Below, piece after piece: positions 18,873 through 29,459 of a stretch of DNA of 64,000 nucleotides. A program made the translations under genes and the position numbers. Origin of the DNA: Sphingomonas sp. Leaf407 (GTDB lineage Bacteria; Pseudomonadota; Alphaproteobacteria; Sphingomonadales; Sphingomonadaceae); assembly GCF_001425385.1 (NCBI RefSeq), contig NZ_LMQO01000001.1, forward strand, positions 1,292,501 to 1,356,500. The letters run 5' to 3'. The stretch's first letter is position 1, and each line of letters begins with the position of its first letter. Under the pieces are notes generated by a model. It did not search any database. It worked only from the letters and a program-made list of their open reading frames with translations, and was not told where the DNA came from.

Positions 18873-19595
18873 TCAGCCCTCCTGGCCGTCGGCGGCCGCT
18901 GCCGGCGCCTCGTTGCTGTTCGCGGTCTTGAGCCCGGCGGGGTACGGCGCATCGGCATGGCGCGCGACCTTCACCGCGTCCTTGACCGTCAGCCAGGTGC
19001 CCTTATGGCCCGGAACCGAACCCTTGATGAAGATCAGACCACGCTCGGCGTCGGTCGACACGACTTCAAGATTCTGCTGCGTGCGGTTGCGATCGCCCAT
19101 GTGGCCGGCCATCTTCTTGTTCTTGAAGACCTTGCCCGGATCCTGACGCTGACCGGTCGAACCGTGCGAACGGTGCGACACCGACACGCCGTGCGTCGCG
19201 CGCAGACCGCCGAAGTTCCACCGCTTCATCGCGCCCGCAAAGCCCTTGCCCTGCGTACGGCCCGATACGTCGACGAGCTGACCCGCGACATAGTGATCGG
19301 CACCGATGGTGGCACCGACGTCGAGCAGCGCGTCTTCCGCCACGCGGAATTCAACCACGCGCGCCTTCGGGGTCACTTCGGCCTTGCCGAAATGGCCACG
19401 CTGCGGCTTGGCGACATTCTTTGCCTTGGCGACGCCGGCGCCGAGCTGCACCGCAACGTAGCCGTCCCGATCCAGTTCACGACGGGCGACGACCTGCACG
19501 TCTTCCAGTTGCAGCACGGTGACGGGCACGTGGCGCCCATCATCCTTGAACAACCGGGTCATACCCATTTTCTTCGCGATCACACCAGTACGCAT
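18873..19595 (-). CDS. rplC: 50S ribosomal protein L3
   Basis: L3 is a primary binder of the 3' end of 23S rRNA near the peptidyl transferase centre. The 240-residue product begins [20 protein letters not shown] and has the family segment [15 protein letters not shown] and [18 protein letters not shown]. The C-terminus carries about 20 extra Ala-rich residues. The start at 19595 has a good ribosome-binding site (GGAGGA 8 bases upstream); an ATG 15 bases further up would lie within that site. Confidence 0.97.
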   Translation of the reverse strand: MRTGVIAKKMGMTRLFKDDGRHVPVTVLQLEDVQVVARRELDRDGYVAVQLGAGVAKAKNVAKPQRGHFGKAEVTPKARVVEFRVAEDALLDVGATIGADHYVAGQLVDVSGRTQGKGFAGAMKRWNFGGLRATHGVSVSHRSHGSTGQRQDPGKVFKNKKMAGHMGDRNRTQQNLEVVSTDAERGLIFIKGSVPGHKGTWLTVKDAVKVARHADAPYPAGLKTANSNEAPAAAADGQEG

Positions 19596-19918
19596 GACCA
19601 TCTCCTCCAACAGAGGCTCGTCTTGACGACGAGCTTGCCTAACGAAAAAGGCTCCGGTGCGCGGTCGCCCGCCTCCGAAGCCCCAGCCCCTGCGAAAACC
19701 ATGCCCCCGCCAGGGCCAGACATCGCGGATCGTTCCCGGGGGAATATCACGCGCGATAGCGGGGACTCGGTCAACGGCTTTTGTCCTTGCGGACGACCTG
19801 CCGTTCGGTATCCCGTTGGTGCTTTCCCTGCCTCGACCGCAGCGGGTTCTGACGCGAACCGGCGGGAAGCGAAAGCGCGACGCAGGGCGGAATCACCCTA
19901 CGTCGCGGAAAGCCGGCA
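19596..19918. other. 323-base gap between rpsJ and rplC with a hairpin at 19877-19906
   Basis: The gap contains no credible gene. On the minus strand, 12 bases after the rpsJ stop, the arms GCGACGTAGGGTG and CGCCCTGCGTCGC form a stem with only wobble-type mismatches, followed by TTTCGCTT. This could partially terminate the tuf-rpsJ transcript. The rest may hold a promoter for the rplC group, but no convincing -35/-10 pair was found. Confidence 0.45.
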
Positions 19919-20227
19919 TTACGCCAGCTTGATCTCTACGTCCACCCCTGCCGCGAGGTCGAGCTTCATCAGCGCGTCGACGGTCTGCGGGGTCGGCTGC
20001 ACGATGTCGAGCAGGCGCTTGTAGGTGCGGGTCTCGAACTGCTCGCGCGACTTCTTGTCGATGTGCGGGCCGCGGTTGACCGTGAACTTGTCGATGTGCG
20101 TGGGCAGCGGAATGGGTCCACGGATCAGGGCGCCGGTGCGACGCGCGGTATCGGCAATATCGCCGGCCGCCTGGTCGAGCACGCGATGGTCGAACGCCTT
20201 AAGGCGAATACGGATATTGTTGTCCAT
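19919..20227 (-). CDS. rpsJ: 30S ribosomal protein S10
   Basis: S10 is a head protein of the small subunit and, with NusB, part of transcription antitermination complexes. The 102-residue product starts [19 protein letters not shown] and includes [20 protein letters not shown], the family signature. The start at 20227 gives the standard length; the frame is open upstream, but the extra residues are not conserved. It follows tuf after 152 bases, an arrangement common in Alphaproteobacteria. Confidence 0.98.
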   Translation of the reverse strand: MDNNIRIRLKAFDHRVLDQAAGDIADTARRTGALIRGPIPLPTHIDKFTVNRGPHIDKKSREQFETRTYKRLLDIVQPTPQTVDALMKLDLAAGVDVEIKLA

Positions 20228-20333
20228 GGTCCTACCGATGCGAAAGAGCGGGCCGTTGGGACGGCTCTTGATTAACAACGAATGGTTAGTTGGATGACCC
20301 AGCTCGAAGCGAGTCGCCCTCATTAAATAGCAA

Positions 20334-20363
20334 ACGGCCGCCCCCGTCGCCGGGAGCGGCCGT
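20334..20363 (-). terminator. Terminator-like hairpin after tuf
   Basis: ACGGCCGC and GCGGCCGT form a perfect 8-bp stem with a GC-rich internal extension, followed on the minus strand by TTGCTATTTAA. It begins 16 bases after the tuf stop and precedes rpsJ, so readthrough would be needed if no promoter exists in between. Confidence 0.55.
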
Positions 20364-20379
20364 CAGTAGAGTCGCTATA

Positions 20380-21573
<1,194 letters not shown>

Positions 21574-21675
21574 TTTCCTACCTTCTGATTCGATTTCGGT
21601 GCCGCATCAGGGCAACGCGAAGGCGCGCCTTTAGCGGTTGTTTGGGGGGATTGCCAGCCCCTCGTGGGAGGGGGG

Positions 21676-21769
21676 CGACCGGGGAGTAAATCCCCGGTCG
21701 TCGGTCGAAGCGGCAAGCCGCTCCGCCGGCCGGCCTTCAGCGTCTCGGGGCTAAGTCACCTTAGCCCCG
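21676..21769 (-). terminator. Two perfect 10-bp hairpins between fusA and tuf
   Basis: At 21746-21769 CGGGGCTAAG and CTTAGCCCCG pair across TCAC, 6 bases after the fusA stop. At 21676-21700 CGACCGGGGA and TCCCCGGTCG pair across GTAAA. Neither is followed by a long T-run on the minus strand. They may act as attenuators or stabilise the 3' end of the fusA message, allowing tuf to be expressed separately. Confidence 0.5.
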
Positions 21770-21775
21770 TGCGCT

Positions 21776-23869
21776 TCAGGCCATCTTCGCCTTCACCTCA
21801 TCAGCAACATTCTGCGGCACTTCGTCATAGTGCGAGAACTGCATCGAGTATTGCGCGCGACCCTGCGTGAACGAGCGGAGCTGGTTCACATAGCCGAACA
21901 TGTTCGCCAGCGGGACCATCGCCTCGACCGTCTGCGCGTTGCCGCGGCTGTCGGTGCCCTGGATCTGGCCACGACGGCTGTTCATGTCGCCGATGACGTC
22001 GCCGAGATAATCCTCGGGGGTGACGACCTCGACCTTCATGATCGGCTCGAGCAGCTTGATGCCAGCGCGCTGCGCCGCTTCGCGCATCGCGCCACGCGCG
22101 CAGATTTCGAAGGCCAGCGCCGACGAGTCGACGTCGTGGTACTTGCCGTCGATCAGGTGAACTTCGAAGTCGATGATCGGGAAGCCGATCAGCGAACCGG
22201 TCAGTGCCGTCTCGCGCATGCCCTTTTCCACCGACGGGATGTACTCGCGCGGAATGTTACCGCCCTTGATCTCGTCGAAGAACTGGTAGCCGGTGCCGCG
22301 CTCGCCCGGAATCACCTTCACCTTCACTTCGCCGAACTGGCCCGAACCACCCGACTGCTTCTTGTGGGTGTAGGTCAGCTCGACCGGCTTGGCGAGATAT
22401 TCGCGATACGCCACCTGCGGCGCACCGACGTTCGCCTCGACCTTGAACTCGCGCTTCATGCGATCGACGAGGATTTCGAGGTGAAGCTCACCCATGCCCT
22501 TGATGATCGTCTGGCCCGATTCATGGTCGGTCGACACGCGGAACGAGGGATCCTCGGCGGCGAGGCGATTGAGCGCGATGCCCATCTTTTCCTGGTCGGC
22601 CTTGGTCTTGGGCTCCACCGACAGCTCGATGACGGGTTCGGGGAACTCCATCCGCTCGAGGATGATCGGGTTCGACTGATCGCACAGCGTGTCGCCGGTC
22701 GTCGTTTCCTTCAGACCCGCGATGGCGACGATGTCACCGGCGCGCGCCTCGTCGATGTCCTCACGCGAGTTCGCGTGCATGAGGAGCATACGGCCGATCT
22801 TTTCCTTCTTGTCCTTCACCGAGTTCAGATACCCGCCCTTGGTGAGGGTGCCCGAATAGATGCGGGCGAAGGTGAGCGTGCCCACGAACGGATCGTTCAT
22901 GATCTTGAACGCCAGCAGCGACATCGGCGCATCGTCCGTGGCCGGACGCGAGTCCGGGGTCTCGCCGTCGAGCTTCACGCCCTGCACGTCCGGGATGTCC
23001 AGCGGCGACGGCAGATAGTCGACCACGGCGTCGAGCAGCGGCTGCACGCCCTTGTTCTTGAACGCCGAACCGCACACGATCGGCACGAAGTTCATCGCCA
23101 GCGTGCCCTTGCGGATCAGCGCCTTGAGGTCGGCGACCGACGGCTCGTTGCCTTCGAGATAGGCTTCCATCAGGTCGTCGTCCTGCTCGACGGCCATCTC
23201 GATCAGCTCGCTGCGATACTTCGCGGCCTTCTCGGCCATGTCGTCCGGAATGTCCTGATATTCGAACTTGGCGCCCAGCGACTCTTCGAGCCAGATGATC
23301 GCGCGGTTCTCTACCAAGTCGACCAGACCCTTGAAGCCACCCTCGATACCGATCGGGAGATACAGGACCGCCGGACGCGCGCCGAGGCGTTCGATGATCG
23401 AGTCGACGCAGAAGTAGAAGTTGGCACCGGTGCGGTCGAGCTTGTTGACGAAGCACATGCGCGGCACGCCGTACTTGTCGGCCTGACGCCACACGGTTTC
23501 CGACTGCGGCTCCACGCCGGCAACGCCGTCGAAACAGGCGACCGCACCGTCGAGCACGCGCAGCGAACGCTCGACTTCGATCGTGAAGTCGACGTGGCCC
23601 GGCGTATCGATGATGTTGATGAGGTGCTCTTCACCCTTGCCCTCTTCCGCGCGCCACTTGCAGGTGGTCGCCGCCGAGGTGATGGTGATGCCGCGTTCCT
23701 GCTCCTGCTCCATCCAGTCCATGGTCGCGGTGCCTTCATGCACTTCGCCGATCTTGTAGGACTTGCCGGTGTAATAGAGAATGCGCTCGGTCGTGGTCGT
23801 CTTGCCGGCGTCGATGTGCGCCATGATGCCGATGTTACGATACCGTTCGAGCGGATGGCTGCGGGCCAT
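21776..23869 (-). CDS. fusA: Elongation factor G
   Basis: EF-G drives translocation and, with RRF, ribosome recycling. The 697-residue product has G1 [15 protein letters not shown] near residue 17, [21 protein letters not shown] near 90 and NKLDR near 144. Switch and domain IV segments such as GMGELHLEI and the C-terminal [20 protein letters not shown] are intact. Its place between rpsG and tuf is the classic str operon order. Confidence 0.98.
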   Translation of the reverse strand: MARSHPLERYRNIGIMAHIDAGKTTTTERILYYTGKSYKIGEVHEGTATMDWMEQEQERGITITSAATTCKWRAEEGKGEEHLINIIDTPGHVDFTIEVERSLRVLDGAVACFDGVAGVEPQSETVWRQADKYGVPRMCFVNKLDRTGANFYFCVDSIIERLGARPAVLYLPIGIEGGFKGLVDLVENRAIIWLEESLGAKFEYQDIPDDMAEKAAKYRSELIEMAVEQDDDLMEAYLEGNEPSVADLKALIRKGTLAMNFVPIVCGSAFKNKGVQPLLDAVVDYLPSPLDIPDVQGVKLDGETPDSRPATDDAPMSLLAFKIMNDPFVGTLTFARIYSGTLTKGGYLNSVKDKKEKIGRMLLMHANSREDIDEARAGDIVAIAGLKETTTGDTLCDQSNPIILERMEFPEPVIELSVEPKTKADQEKMGIALNRLAAEDPSFRVSTDHESGQTIIKGMGELHLEILVDRMKREFKVEANVGAPQVAYREYLAKPVELTYTHKKQSGGSGQFGEVKVKVIPGERGTGYQFFDEIKGGNIPREYIPSVEKGMRETALTGSLIGFPIIDFEVHLIDGKYHDVDSSALAFEICARGAMREAAQRAGIKLLEPIMKVEVVTPEDYLGDVIGDMNSRRGQIQGTDSRGNAQTVEAMVPLANMFGYVNQLRSFTQGRAQYSMQFSHYDEVPQNVADEVKAKMA

Positions 23870-23964
23870 GGTCGTGCTTCCTTAGCAATGTGGGGAGCGA
23901 GGCATGACGCCCGCTCCCCACGATATAGGCGGTTAGATCAGCGGTGAAAAGCCACCGCCGAAGC

Positions 23965-24435
23965 TTACCAGCGGTAGTGCGAGAAAGCGCGGTTCGCTTC
24001 CGCCATGCGGTGCGTGTCTTCGCGCTTCTTGACCGCGTTGCCGCGGTTGTTGGCAGCATCCATCAACTCGCCCGACAGGCGCGCCGACATGGTGTTCTCG
24101 CTGCGGTTGCGCGCCGACGAGATCAGCCAGCGAATCGCCAGCGCCTGGGCGCGTTCGAAACGGACTTCGACCGGCACCTGATAGGTCGCACCGCCGACGC
24201 GGCGCGAACGCACTTCGATGTTCGGCTTCACGTTGTTCAGCGCATCGTGGAACACGCCCAGCGGATCCCGCTTGGCGCGCGATTCGACGGTTTCGAACGC
24301 CGAATAGACGATGCCCTCGGCGACGGACTTCTTGCCGTCCAGCATGACCGAGTTCATGAACTTCGACAGAACCTCATCCCCGTATACGGGATCAGGCAGG
24401 ATTTCCCGCTTTTCGGGACGACGACGACGAGCCAT
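23965..24435 (-). CDS. rpsG: 30S ribosomal protein S7
   Basis: S7 nucleates assembly of the 30S head and contacts E-site mRNA; in E. coli it also represses the str operon. The 156-residue product starts [20 protein letters not shown] and has the segments [19 protein letters not shown] and [15 protein letters not shown]. The length is standard. It lies about 90 bases after rpsL and 95 before fusA. Confidence 0.98.
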   Translation of the reverse strand: MARRRRPEKREILPDPVYGDEVLSKFMNSVMLDGKKSVAEGIVYSAFETVESRAKRDPLGVFHDALNNVKPNIEVRSRRVGGATYQVPVEVRFERAQALAIRWLISSARNRSENTMSARLSGELMDAANNRGNAVKKREDTHRMAEANRAFSHYRW

Positions 24436-24497
24436 CAGATATTCCTTTAATCTTCAGCCGGTTCCCGAACCTGTCGGGGGCTTACTGGGGTAGGTGG

Positions 24498-24525
24498 ATT
24501 TCACGCCGCCGATGCGGCGCGAAAT
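24498..24525 (-). other. Hairpin between rpsL and rpsG
   Basis: ATTTC...CGCCGC and GCGGCG...GAAAT pair around CGAT with one mismatch. The hairpin touches the rpsL stop codon. A T-run does not follow on the minus strand, so it is listed as an RNA structure of unknown role. Confidence 0.45.
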
Positions 24526-24896
24526 CACTTCGGACGCTTGGCGCCGTACTTCGAACGCGACTGGCGGCGATCCTTGACGCCCTGCGTGTCGAGCACGCCG
24601 CGCAGGACGTGGTAGCGCACGCCGGGAAGATCGCGCACACGACCGCCGCGGATGAGCACGACCGAGTGCTCCTGCAGGTTGTGGCCTTCACCCGGAATGT
24701 AGCTGATGACTTCGCGCTGGTTAGTCAGGCGAACCTTGGCCACCTTGCGCAGCGCCGAGTTCGGCTTCTTCGGGGTCGTCGTGTAGACGCGAGTGCAGAC
24801 ACCGCGCTTCTGCGGGTTCTGGTCCATCGCAGGGACCTTCGACTTGGCCTTCTGCGGTTCGCGGCCCTTGCGGACCAACTGGTTGATCGTCGGCAT
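24525..24896 (-). CDS. rpsL: 30S ribosomal protein S12
   Basis: S12 lies at the decoding site; changes in it confer streptomycin resistance. The 123-residue product begins [20 protein letters not shown] and has the [18 protein letters not shown] and [13 protein letters not shown] segments in their usual form. Lysines at the two classic resistance sites (in TTPKKPNS and after GRVRDLPG-type context) appear unaltered. The start at 24896 gives the family N-terminus. It is the first gene of the ribosomal superoperon, behind a good promoter. Confidence 0.98.
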   Translation of the reverse strand: MPTINQLVRKGREPQKAKSKVPAMDQNPQKRGVCTRVYTTTPKKPNSALRKVAKVRLTNQREVISYIPGEGHNLQEHSVVLIRGGRVRDLPGVRYHVLRGVLDTQGVKDRRQSRSKYGAKRPK

Positions 24897-25067
24897 GAAG
24901 CCCTTCACCTTATCTTGCGGTTACTTTGCCGGAGCCCTTCTTCATCAGAAATGCGCAAAGGCCGCGCGGGATTCTCCACGAGGCCGATGTCTCCAGCAAT
25001 GTTCAGCTCTTGCCCACATGCAGGCTGGCGGCGCGGATACGAAGCCGACCCAGCGGGACAGGGCGGG

Positions 25068-25096
25068 CCTATATCGCGGACACCCGCCAGCGTCAA
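25068..25096 (-). promoter_or_regulatory. Sigma-70-type promoter for the rpsL superoperon
   Basis: On the minus strand TTGACG (25091-25096) and TATAGG (25068-25073) are separated by exactly 17 bases. Transcription would begin near 25060, leaving a leader of about 165 bases before the rpsL ATG at 24896. It lies in the gap between rpsL and the divergent membrane-protein gene. Confidence 0.65.
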
Positions 25097-25148
25097 TGAC
25101 GCCGCGCCCACAAGGAATTGGCAAGGGTTGCCGCGCTAGGGATCGACG

Positions 25149-25628
25149 ATGCGCCCCGCCCCGCCCCTTTCCGCCGCCGCCACATGCAGTCTGGCACTGT
25201 GGCAGGCGACGCAGGCGAGCGGATTCGCGGCGGCGCCCGCGCCGGGACTGTGGTGGCTGCTCGATCGATTCGGGATGGTGGCGCCGTTCGTTCATCTGCT
25301 GCCGGTGCTGGCCGCCGGATCGGTCGCGATCACGCTGGCCCAACCGCTGGCGCATGTCCGGCATGCGCGGCCATGGGCGGAGGCGGCGGCGCTGGCGATG
25401 CTGGCGATGGTTCTGCTGCTGCCGGTGCCGATCGCGCTGCTGGTCGCCGTCGTGCCGTTCGCACTATATGCGCGATCCGGGGCGACGGTCATCGCCTGCC
25501 TGACGGCGGCGATCGCGGTTCCCGTCCTTGGCCCGGCGGCGATCGGTATGGCGATGTGGCGATTGGCGACCGTGCTGCGCCTGCCGGCCTGTGCGAACGA
25601 CAACTTTCGGATCGGCGCCGGCGCGTAG
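25149..25628 (+). CDS. Hypothetical small membrane protein
   Basis: A 159-residue product that I do not recognise. It contains three or four hydrophobic stretches (about residues 38-60, 78-102, 100-120 and 118-140), so it is probably an inner-membrane protein. A Trp-rich segment GLWWLLDRFGMVAPFVHLLP lies before the first clear helix. It starts divergently from the rpsL operon and ends 15 bases before the convergent hydrolase gene. No catalytic motif is visible. Codon use fits the neighbouring genes, and the opposite strand offers no better gene. Confidence 0.6.
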   Translation: MRPAPPLSAAATCSLALWQATQASGFAAAPAPGLWWLLDRFGMVAPFVHLLPVLAAGSVAITLAQPLAHVRHARPWAEAAALAMLAMVLLLPVPIALLVAVVPFALYARSGATVIACLTAAIAVPVLGPAAIGMAMWRLATVLRLPACANDNFRIGAGA

Positions 25629-25643
25629 TCCGGCAGCGACCGC

Positions 25644-26672
25644 CTAGCGGACGTCGGTTCCCATCGCGCCCAGCAACGCGCGTTCGAACCGTTCGGGCAC
25701 TTCGATCTGGGGGACATGGCCGACCCCTGCCAGCCGCACCAGCGTCGCGGTGGGCAACTGCGTCGTCAGCCGTGCCGCCTGCTGCGGCGCGGTTTCGAGA
25801 TATTGCGCCAGCGTCGGCGACGCCTGTTCGCGACCGAAGGCGGTGCGGTCTAGCGTGCCGACGATCAGCGTCATCGGCAGCTTGATCCGGCCCAGTTCAT
25901 AGGCGACCGGCTGGGTATAGATCATCTCGCTGGTCTTGGCCTGTGCCATCGCCACCGTATCGCGCCCCTGCCCGACATACATCCCCGCCTGCATCCGCGC
26001 CCAGCGTTCATACGCCGGGGTCCAGGTGCCGTGATAATAGGTGTCGCGCTGATAGGCGCGGATGCTGGCCAGCGTCGTCGCGCGCTGATCCTGCAACAAC
26101 CGGTCGATCGGGGTATAGGGAATGCCGTCGTCGGCGCGGTTCTTCAGCCCGATCGGGTTGACCAGCACCAGCCGTTCGACCCGGTCGGGATGGGCGAGCG
26201 CGAGGCGCAACGCCAGCATGCCGCCCATCGAATGGCCGACGATCACCGCCTTGGCGATGCCGCGCTCGGTCATCAGCCGGGTGGTGAGGCGCGCCATCTG
26301 GTGCAGGCTGTATTGCGCGGTGCGCGGCTTCGACGATTTGCAGAAGCCGATCTGGTCGGGCACCAGCACCCGCCAGCCGGCGGCGGCAAGCGTCCGGGCG
26401 GTGCGTTCCCAGCTATTGCCGCAGAAATTCTTGCCGTGGAGCAGTACGGCGGTGCGGCCGTTGGCGGCGGCGGTCGGGCGGATGTCCATATAGGCCATGC
26501 CCGCCGGCACACCGCCGACGCTGGTTTCCATTCGCATCAGCGGAAAGGGATAGGGAACGGTTTCGAGATCGGCACCGGTGTCGGCGACCGGCGGATCAGC
26601 CGGGACCGGCGCCGCCGTTACCGGTGCGCTCGCCAGTGCCGCCGTCAGGATGATCGCGCTCAGCATGTCCAT
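25644..26672 (-). CDS. Secreted alpha/beta-fold hydrolase
   Basis: An alpha/beta hydrolase of about 342 residues with a signal peptide (MDMLSAIILTAALASAPVTA). The fold is marked by LLHGKNFCGNSWERTARTLA (oxyanion loop region) and the nucleophile elbow GHSMGG (Ser near 148). The acid is probably in GTLDRTAFG and the catalytic His in GVGHVPQIE. The closest characterised relatives are esterases and epoxide or haloalkane hydrolase-like proteins; the substrate cannot be deduced. Starts at 26681, 26672 and 26666 are all in frame. 26672 was chosen because GGGGG lies about 10 bases upstream. Confidence 0.82.
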   Translation of the reverse strand: MDMLSAIILTAALASAPVTAAPVPADPPVADTGADLETVPYPFPLMRMETSVGGVPAGMAYMDIRPTAAANGRTAVLLHGKNFCGNSWERTARTLAAAGWRVLVPDQIGFCKSSKPRTAQYSLHQMARLTTRLMTERGIAKAVIVGHSMGGMLALRLALAHPDRVERLVLVNPIGLKNRADDGIPYTPIDRLLQDQRATTLASIRAYQRDTYYHGTWTPAYERWARMQAGMYVGQGRDTVAMAQAKTSEMIYTQPVAYELGRIKLPMTLIVGTLDRTAFGREQASPTLAQYLETAPQQAARLTTQLPTATLVRLAGVGHVPQIEVPERFERALLGAMGTDVR

Positions 26673-26765
26673 CAACCCCATTCCCCCGCGCGCGTCGTCG
26701 CGCAGCAGGGGCATGGAGGTCAATCGATTTTCGTTGCGCGGCCGAACCGGCGCGTCAGGCCGTGG

Positions 26766-27044
26766 TCAGTTGGCCGTGTTGCCCATCTGCGCGTTCACCG
26801 CGTCGGGCGTGTTGCCCATCATCGCGTCGCCAGCAGCCGTCACCGAATTTTCGCCGGTATCCATCGGATTGATCGCGATCATCTCGTTGCCGACCTCGCC
26901 ATCGTTGCGGAAGGCGGCGTTGGCATAGGTATCGTTCAACACGACGTTGCTGTCGTTGGTTACGGTAATCTCCTGCCCACCACAGGCGGCGAGCAGCGCG
27001 AAGGCCGGAAGGGCGGCGGCGGCGAGGATACGGGTCATGGGCAT
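26766..27044 (-). CDS. Small hypothetical lipoprotein
   Basis: A 92-residue product with a lipoprotein signal: ILAAAALPAFALLAAC, where LAAC is the lipobox and Cys21 would be lipidated. The mature part is rich in Asn, Asp, Met and Gly, with no aromatic core, and is probably unstructured. The family is unknown to me. AGGAG lies 5 bases ahead of the chosen ATG; another in-frame ATG is two codons later. It stands alone between the hydrolase gene (same strand) and the divergent cyclophilin gene. Confidence 0.7.
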   Translation of the reverse strand: MPMTRILAAAALPAFALLAACGGQEITVTNDSNVVLNDTYANAAFRNDGEVGNEMIAINPMDTGENSVTAAGDAMMGNTPDAVNAQMGNTAN

Positions 27045-27151
27045 GGCTCTCCTGAAAGTCGGGGTTCAGAACGTCGCGTCCCGCGCCGTCGTTCCCCGTA
27101 CGGCGACCGGCGATCCTTTCCCCTGCGGGCGGCAGGCGTTAGAGAGCGCCG

Positions 27152-27805
27152 ATGCGTATCCTGTTCGCCGCCCTGTCGCTGGCCCTGCTGGCACCTGCCC
27201 CCGCCGCCGCCCAGTCCGCCACCCGGGCGACGCCGGGCTATATCCGTGTCCGGTTCGACACCTCGGCCGGGCCGATCATCGTGGCGCTCGATGCGAAGCG
27301 GACGCCAGCGACGACGAAGAACTTCCTCGCCTATGTCGACGACGGGCGGTTCGACGATACGGTGTTCTACCGCTCGGCCCGACGCAAGAGCGACCCGAAG
27401 CTGGGCTTCGTCCAGGGCGGCATCCGCACCGATGCGCGGCGCATCCTGCCGCCCTTCCCCCACGAACGCACCGACCGGACCGGAGTGCGTCATGTCGATG
27501 GCGCGATCTCGATGGCAAGGCGGCCCGAAGCGAATTCGGCGGGGGGCAATTTCGTGCTGCTGGTCGGCGCGATGACGAGCATGGACGCCAAGGGTGATTT
27601 CGACGGCTATGCCGCGTTCGGGCGGGTGGTCGGCGGCATGGCAACGGTCAAGAAAATCCTCGCGGTGCCGACCGGCGGCGGCCTCGACGCGATGAAGGGG
27701 CAGATGATCCTCGATCCCGTCCGCATCCTGCGCGCCCGGCGGCTGGACGGCACCCCGCGCCCGACCGGACTTCCCAAGGTCTGGCTCATCAACATCAAGC
27801 GGTGA
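27152..27805 (+). CDS. Periplasmic cyclophilin-type peptidyl-prolyl cis-trans isomerase
   Basis: A protein-folding helper that isomerises X-Pro bonds. A signal peptide occupies residues 1-20 (MRILFAALSLALLAPAPAAA), so it acts in the periplasm. The cyclophilin fold follows: FDTSAGPIIVALDAKRTPAT, NFLAYVDDGRFDDTVFYRS, FVQGGI, then ISMARRPEANSAGGNFVLLV. The usual FFI/GQNFF-type active-site phenylalanines are partly replaced, as in other short bacterial cyclophilins. At 217 residues it is of normal size. It converges on the GST gene, with a GC-rich hairpin at 27810-27829 between. Confidence 0.88.
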   Translation: MRILFAALSLALLAPAPAAAQSATRATPGYIRVRFDTSAGPIIVALDAKRTPATTKNFLAYVDDGRFDDTVFYRSARRKSDPKLGFVQGGIRTDARRILPPFPHERTDRTGVRHVDGAISMARRPEANSAGGNFVLLVGAMTSMDAKGDFDGYAAFGRVVGGMATVKKILAVPTGGGLDAMKGQMILDPVRILRARRLDGTPRPTGLPKVWLINIKR

Positions 27806-27842
27806 GGCAGGCGCGGCACCGGCCGCGCCCGCCATTCCCCTG

Positions 27843-28466
27843 TTACGCCGCCTGCATTTCGGCCATCGCCGCATCGTCCAGCGCGCTCGCGCGGACATGC
27901 GCCGGCCGGTCGACCAGCCGGCCGAGATAGGCCATGAACGCATCGAGCTTCGGCAGCGAGCCGAACTGCGTTCCCCACATCACATGCGAGCCGACATAGA
28001 CATCGGCGGCGGTGAAGCGGTCGCCGGCGATATAGGGATGCGCGGATACCGCCGCCTCGAGCACCGCGACGACCCGGTCGTATTCGCCATAACCGACCAT
28101 GCGCTGCTGGTCGCTCGTCGGGACCACCCCCAGCGACCGGTTGGTGATCGCCGCCTCGACCGGGCCGGCGGCGAAGAACATCCAGCGGTAATAGTCGGCA
28201 CGCTCTTCAGCGCGCGGGGCGAGGCCCGCCTGTGGAAAGGCATCGGCGAGATAGGCGCAGATCGCGGCGCATTCGGTGACGACCCGTCCGTCGTGAACGA
28301 TCGCCGGCACCTTGCCCATCGGATTGACCGCCAGAAAGGCGTCGTCCTTCATCGTGCCGCCATAGCCGAGCATTTCGACCCCGTAGTCGGCGCCGACTTC
28401 CTCCAGCATCCAGCGCGCGATCCGTCCGCGCGACATCGGGTTGGTGTATAGCGTCAGTCCGGTCAT
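27843..28466 (-). CDS. Glutathione S-transferase family protein
   Basis: A soluble 207-residue enzyme that would conjugate glutathione to electrophiles. The thioredoxin-like N-terminal domain is LTLYTNPMSRGRIARWMLEE, with NPMGKVPAIVHDGRVVTECA supplying the cis-Pro and the glutathione gamma-Glu binding residues (VVTE). The C-terminal helical domain has FTAADVYVGSHVMWG. The start at 28466 removes six residues before MTGLTLY. It is unrelated in detail to the second GST at 33106. Substrate unknown. Confidence 0.87.
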   Translation of the reverse strand: MTGLTLYTNPMSRGRIARWMLEEVGADYGVEMLGYGGTMKDDAFLAVNPMGKVPAIVHDGRVVTECAAICAYLADAFPQAGLAPRAEERADYYRWMFFAAGPVEAAITNRSLGVVPTSDQQRMVGYGEYDRVVAVLEAAVSAHPYIAGDRFTAADVYVGSHVMWGTQFGSLPKLDAFMAYLGRLVDRPAHVRASALDDAAMAEMQAA

Positions 28467-28517
28467 GGTCGGCTCCCTTCTCAAACAATTCGGCCGGAAC
28501 GGAAGTGGAACATAATG

Positions 28518-29393
28518 CTATCGCGCGTCAAGTTCGTGACGCAGGAAGGCAATGGTCCGCTCCCATGCCAGCGTCGCGGCCGCGGCATCGTAGCGCGCGG
28601 CCGACGTATCGTTGTTGAAGGCATGGTCGACACCGGGATAGACATGGGTCGTCGCCCGCTTGGCCGCCGCGCGCAGGGCGTCGCCCCATGGGATGGCCGT
28701 CGTATTGACCCGCGTGTCCTTGCCCGCCAGTTGCAGCAGCAGCGCGGCGCGGACCTTGCCCGCTTCGGCCGGATCGGGCGCGGGGCCATAATAGGAAACA
28801 CCGGCGGTCAGCGCCGGATCGGCGACCGCCAACCGGTTGACGAACGCCCCGCCCCAGCAGAAGCCGACCGCGCCGGTCCGGCCGTTGCCGCTTGCCTGTT
28901 TCCGCGCCTTCGCCAGAAACGCTTTGGCCTGTGCCAGCGCCAGATCATAGTCGATGCTGCCGATCAGCGTGCGGGCGCGATCCTCGTCAGCGGGCGTTCC
29001 GCCTTGGGGGGCGAGGAAATCGGGCGCGATCACGCGGAAGCCGGCGAGTGCGAGGCGGCGGGCGACGTCCTCGATATGGGCGTTCAGCCCGCGATTTTCG
29101 TGGATTACCAGAACCGTCGGCCGCTGCCTACCCGATGCTTTGGGCGCAGCGAAATAGGCGGTGGCCGGGGCGCCGGCCTCGGTGCCGCTGCGCCGCGCCG
29201 CCTCGATCCGGGGGTCGTCGGCCTTCACCTGCTGCGCCGCCGCCGGGGACGCGGCGATGCTGGCGACCAGCGCCTCGGCCGCCGCGACCGATCCGGCCAG
29301 CACGACCATCTCCTTCATGAACGCGCGGCGATCACGGTGATCGTGGGTAAAGGCATCGTAGAGTGCGATGGCACGGTCGCGCAGGTCGGTCAT
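28518..29393 (-). CDS. Tat-exported dienelactone hydrolase family protein
   Basis: A 291-residue alpha/beta hydrolase with the dienelactone hydrolase signature GFCWGG, whose Cys179 is the nucleophile; VLVIHENRGLNAHIEDVARR near residue 95 and YPGVDHAFNND (catalytic His) near 253 agree. The N-terminus carries a twin-arginine signal, DRRAFMK at residues 21-27, followed by a hydrophobic stretch ending in SPAAAQ. It is therefore probably exported folded to the periplasm. Classic dienelactone hydrolases are cytoplasmic enzymes of chlorocatechol breakdown. This exported form is common among sphingomonads, and its substrate is not known. The start at 29393 drops five residues. Confidence 0.87.
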   Translation of the reverse strand: MTDLRDRAIALYDAFTHDHRDRRAFMKEMVVLAGSVAAAEALVASIAASPAAAQQVKADDPRIEAARRSGTEAGAPATAYFAAPKASGRQRPTVLVIHENRGLNAHIEDVARRLALAGFRVIAPDFLAPQGGTPADEDRARTLIGSIDYDLALAQAKAFLAKARKQASGNGRTGAVGFCWGGAFVNRLAVADPALTAGVSYYGPAPDPAEAGKVRAALLLQLAGKDTRVNTTAIPWGDALRAAAKRATTHVYPGVDHAFNNDTSAARYDAAAATLAWERTIAFLRHELDAR

Positions 29394-29459
29394 GGCCGTC
29401 TCTCCCAAGGGGTTGGCGGGAGGCTGGCACAGACCGGGCGATCGGGAAAGCGGCGATGG

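Noticed and set aside
20228-20379. An S10-leader attenuator of the E. coli type upstream of rpsJ
   Set aside because: The 152-base gap holds only the tuf terminator-like stem and nothing resembling the multi-stem L4-binding leader.
21830-23947. A 705-codon plus-strand open frame opposite fusA
   Set aside because: fusA is complete and unmistakable; the antisense product has no recognisable fold.
27810-27829. Terminator between the convergent cyclophilin and GST genes
   Set aside because: GGCGCGGC and GCCGCGCC form a stem, but no T-run follows on either strand; it is mentioned only in the cyclophilin entry.
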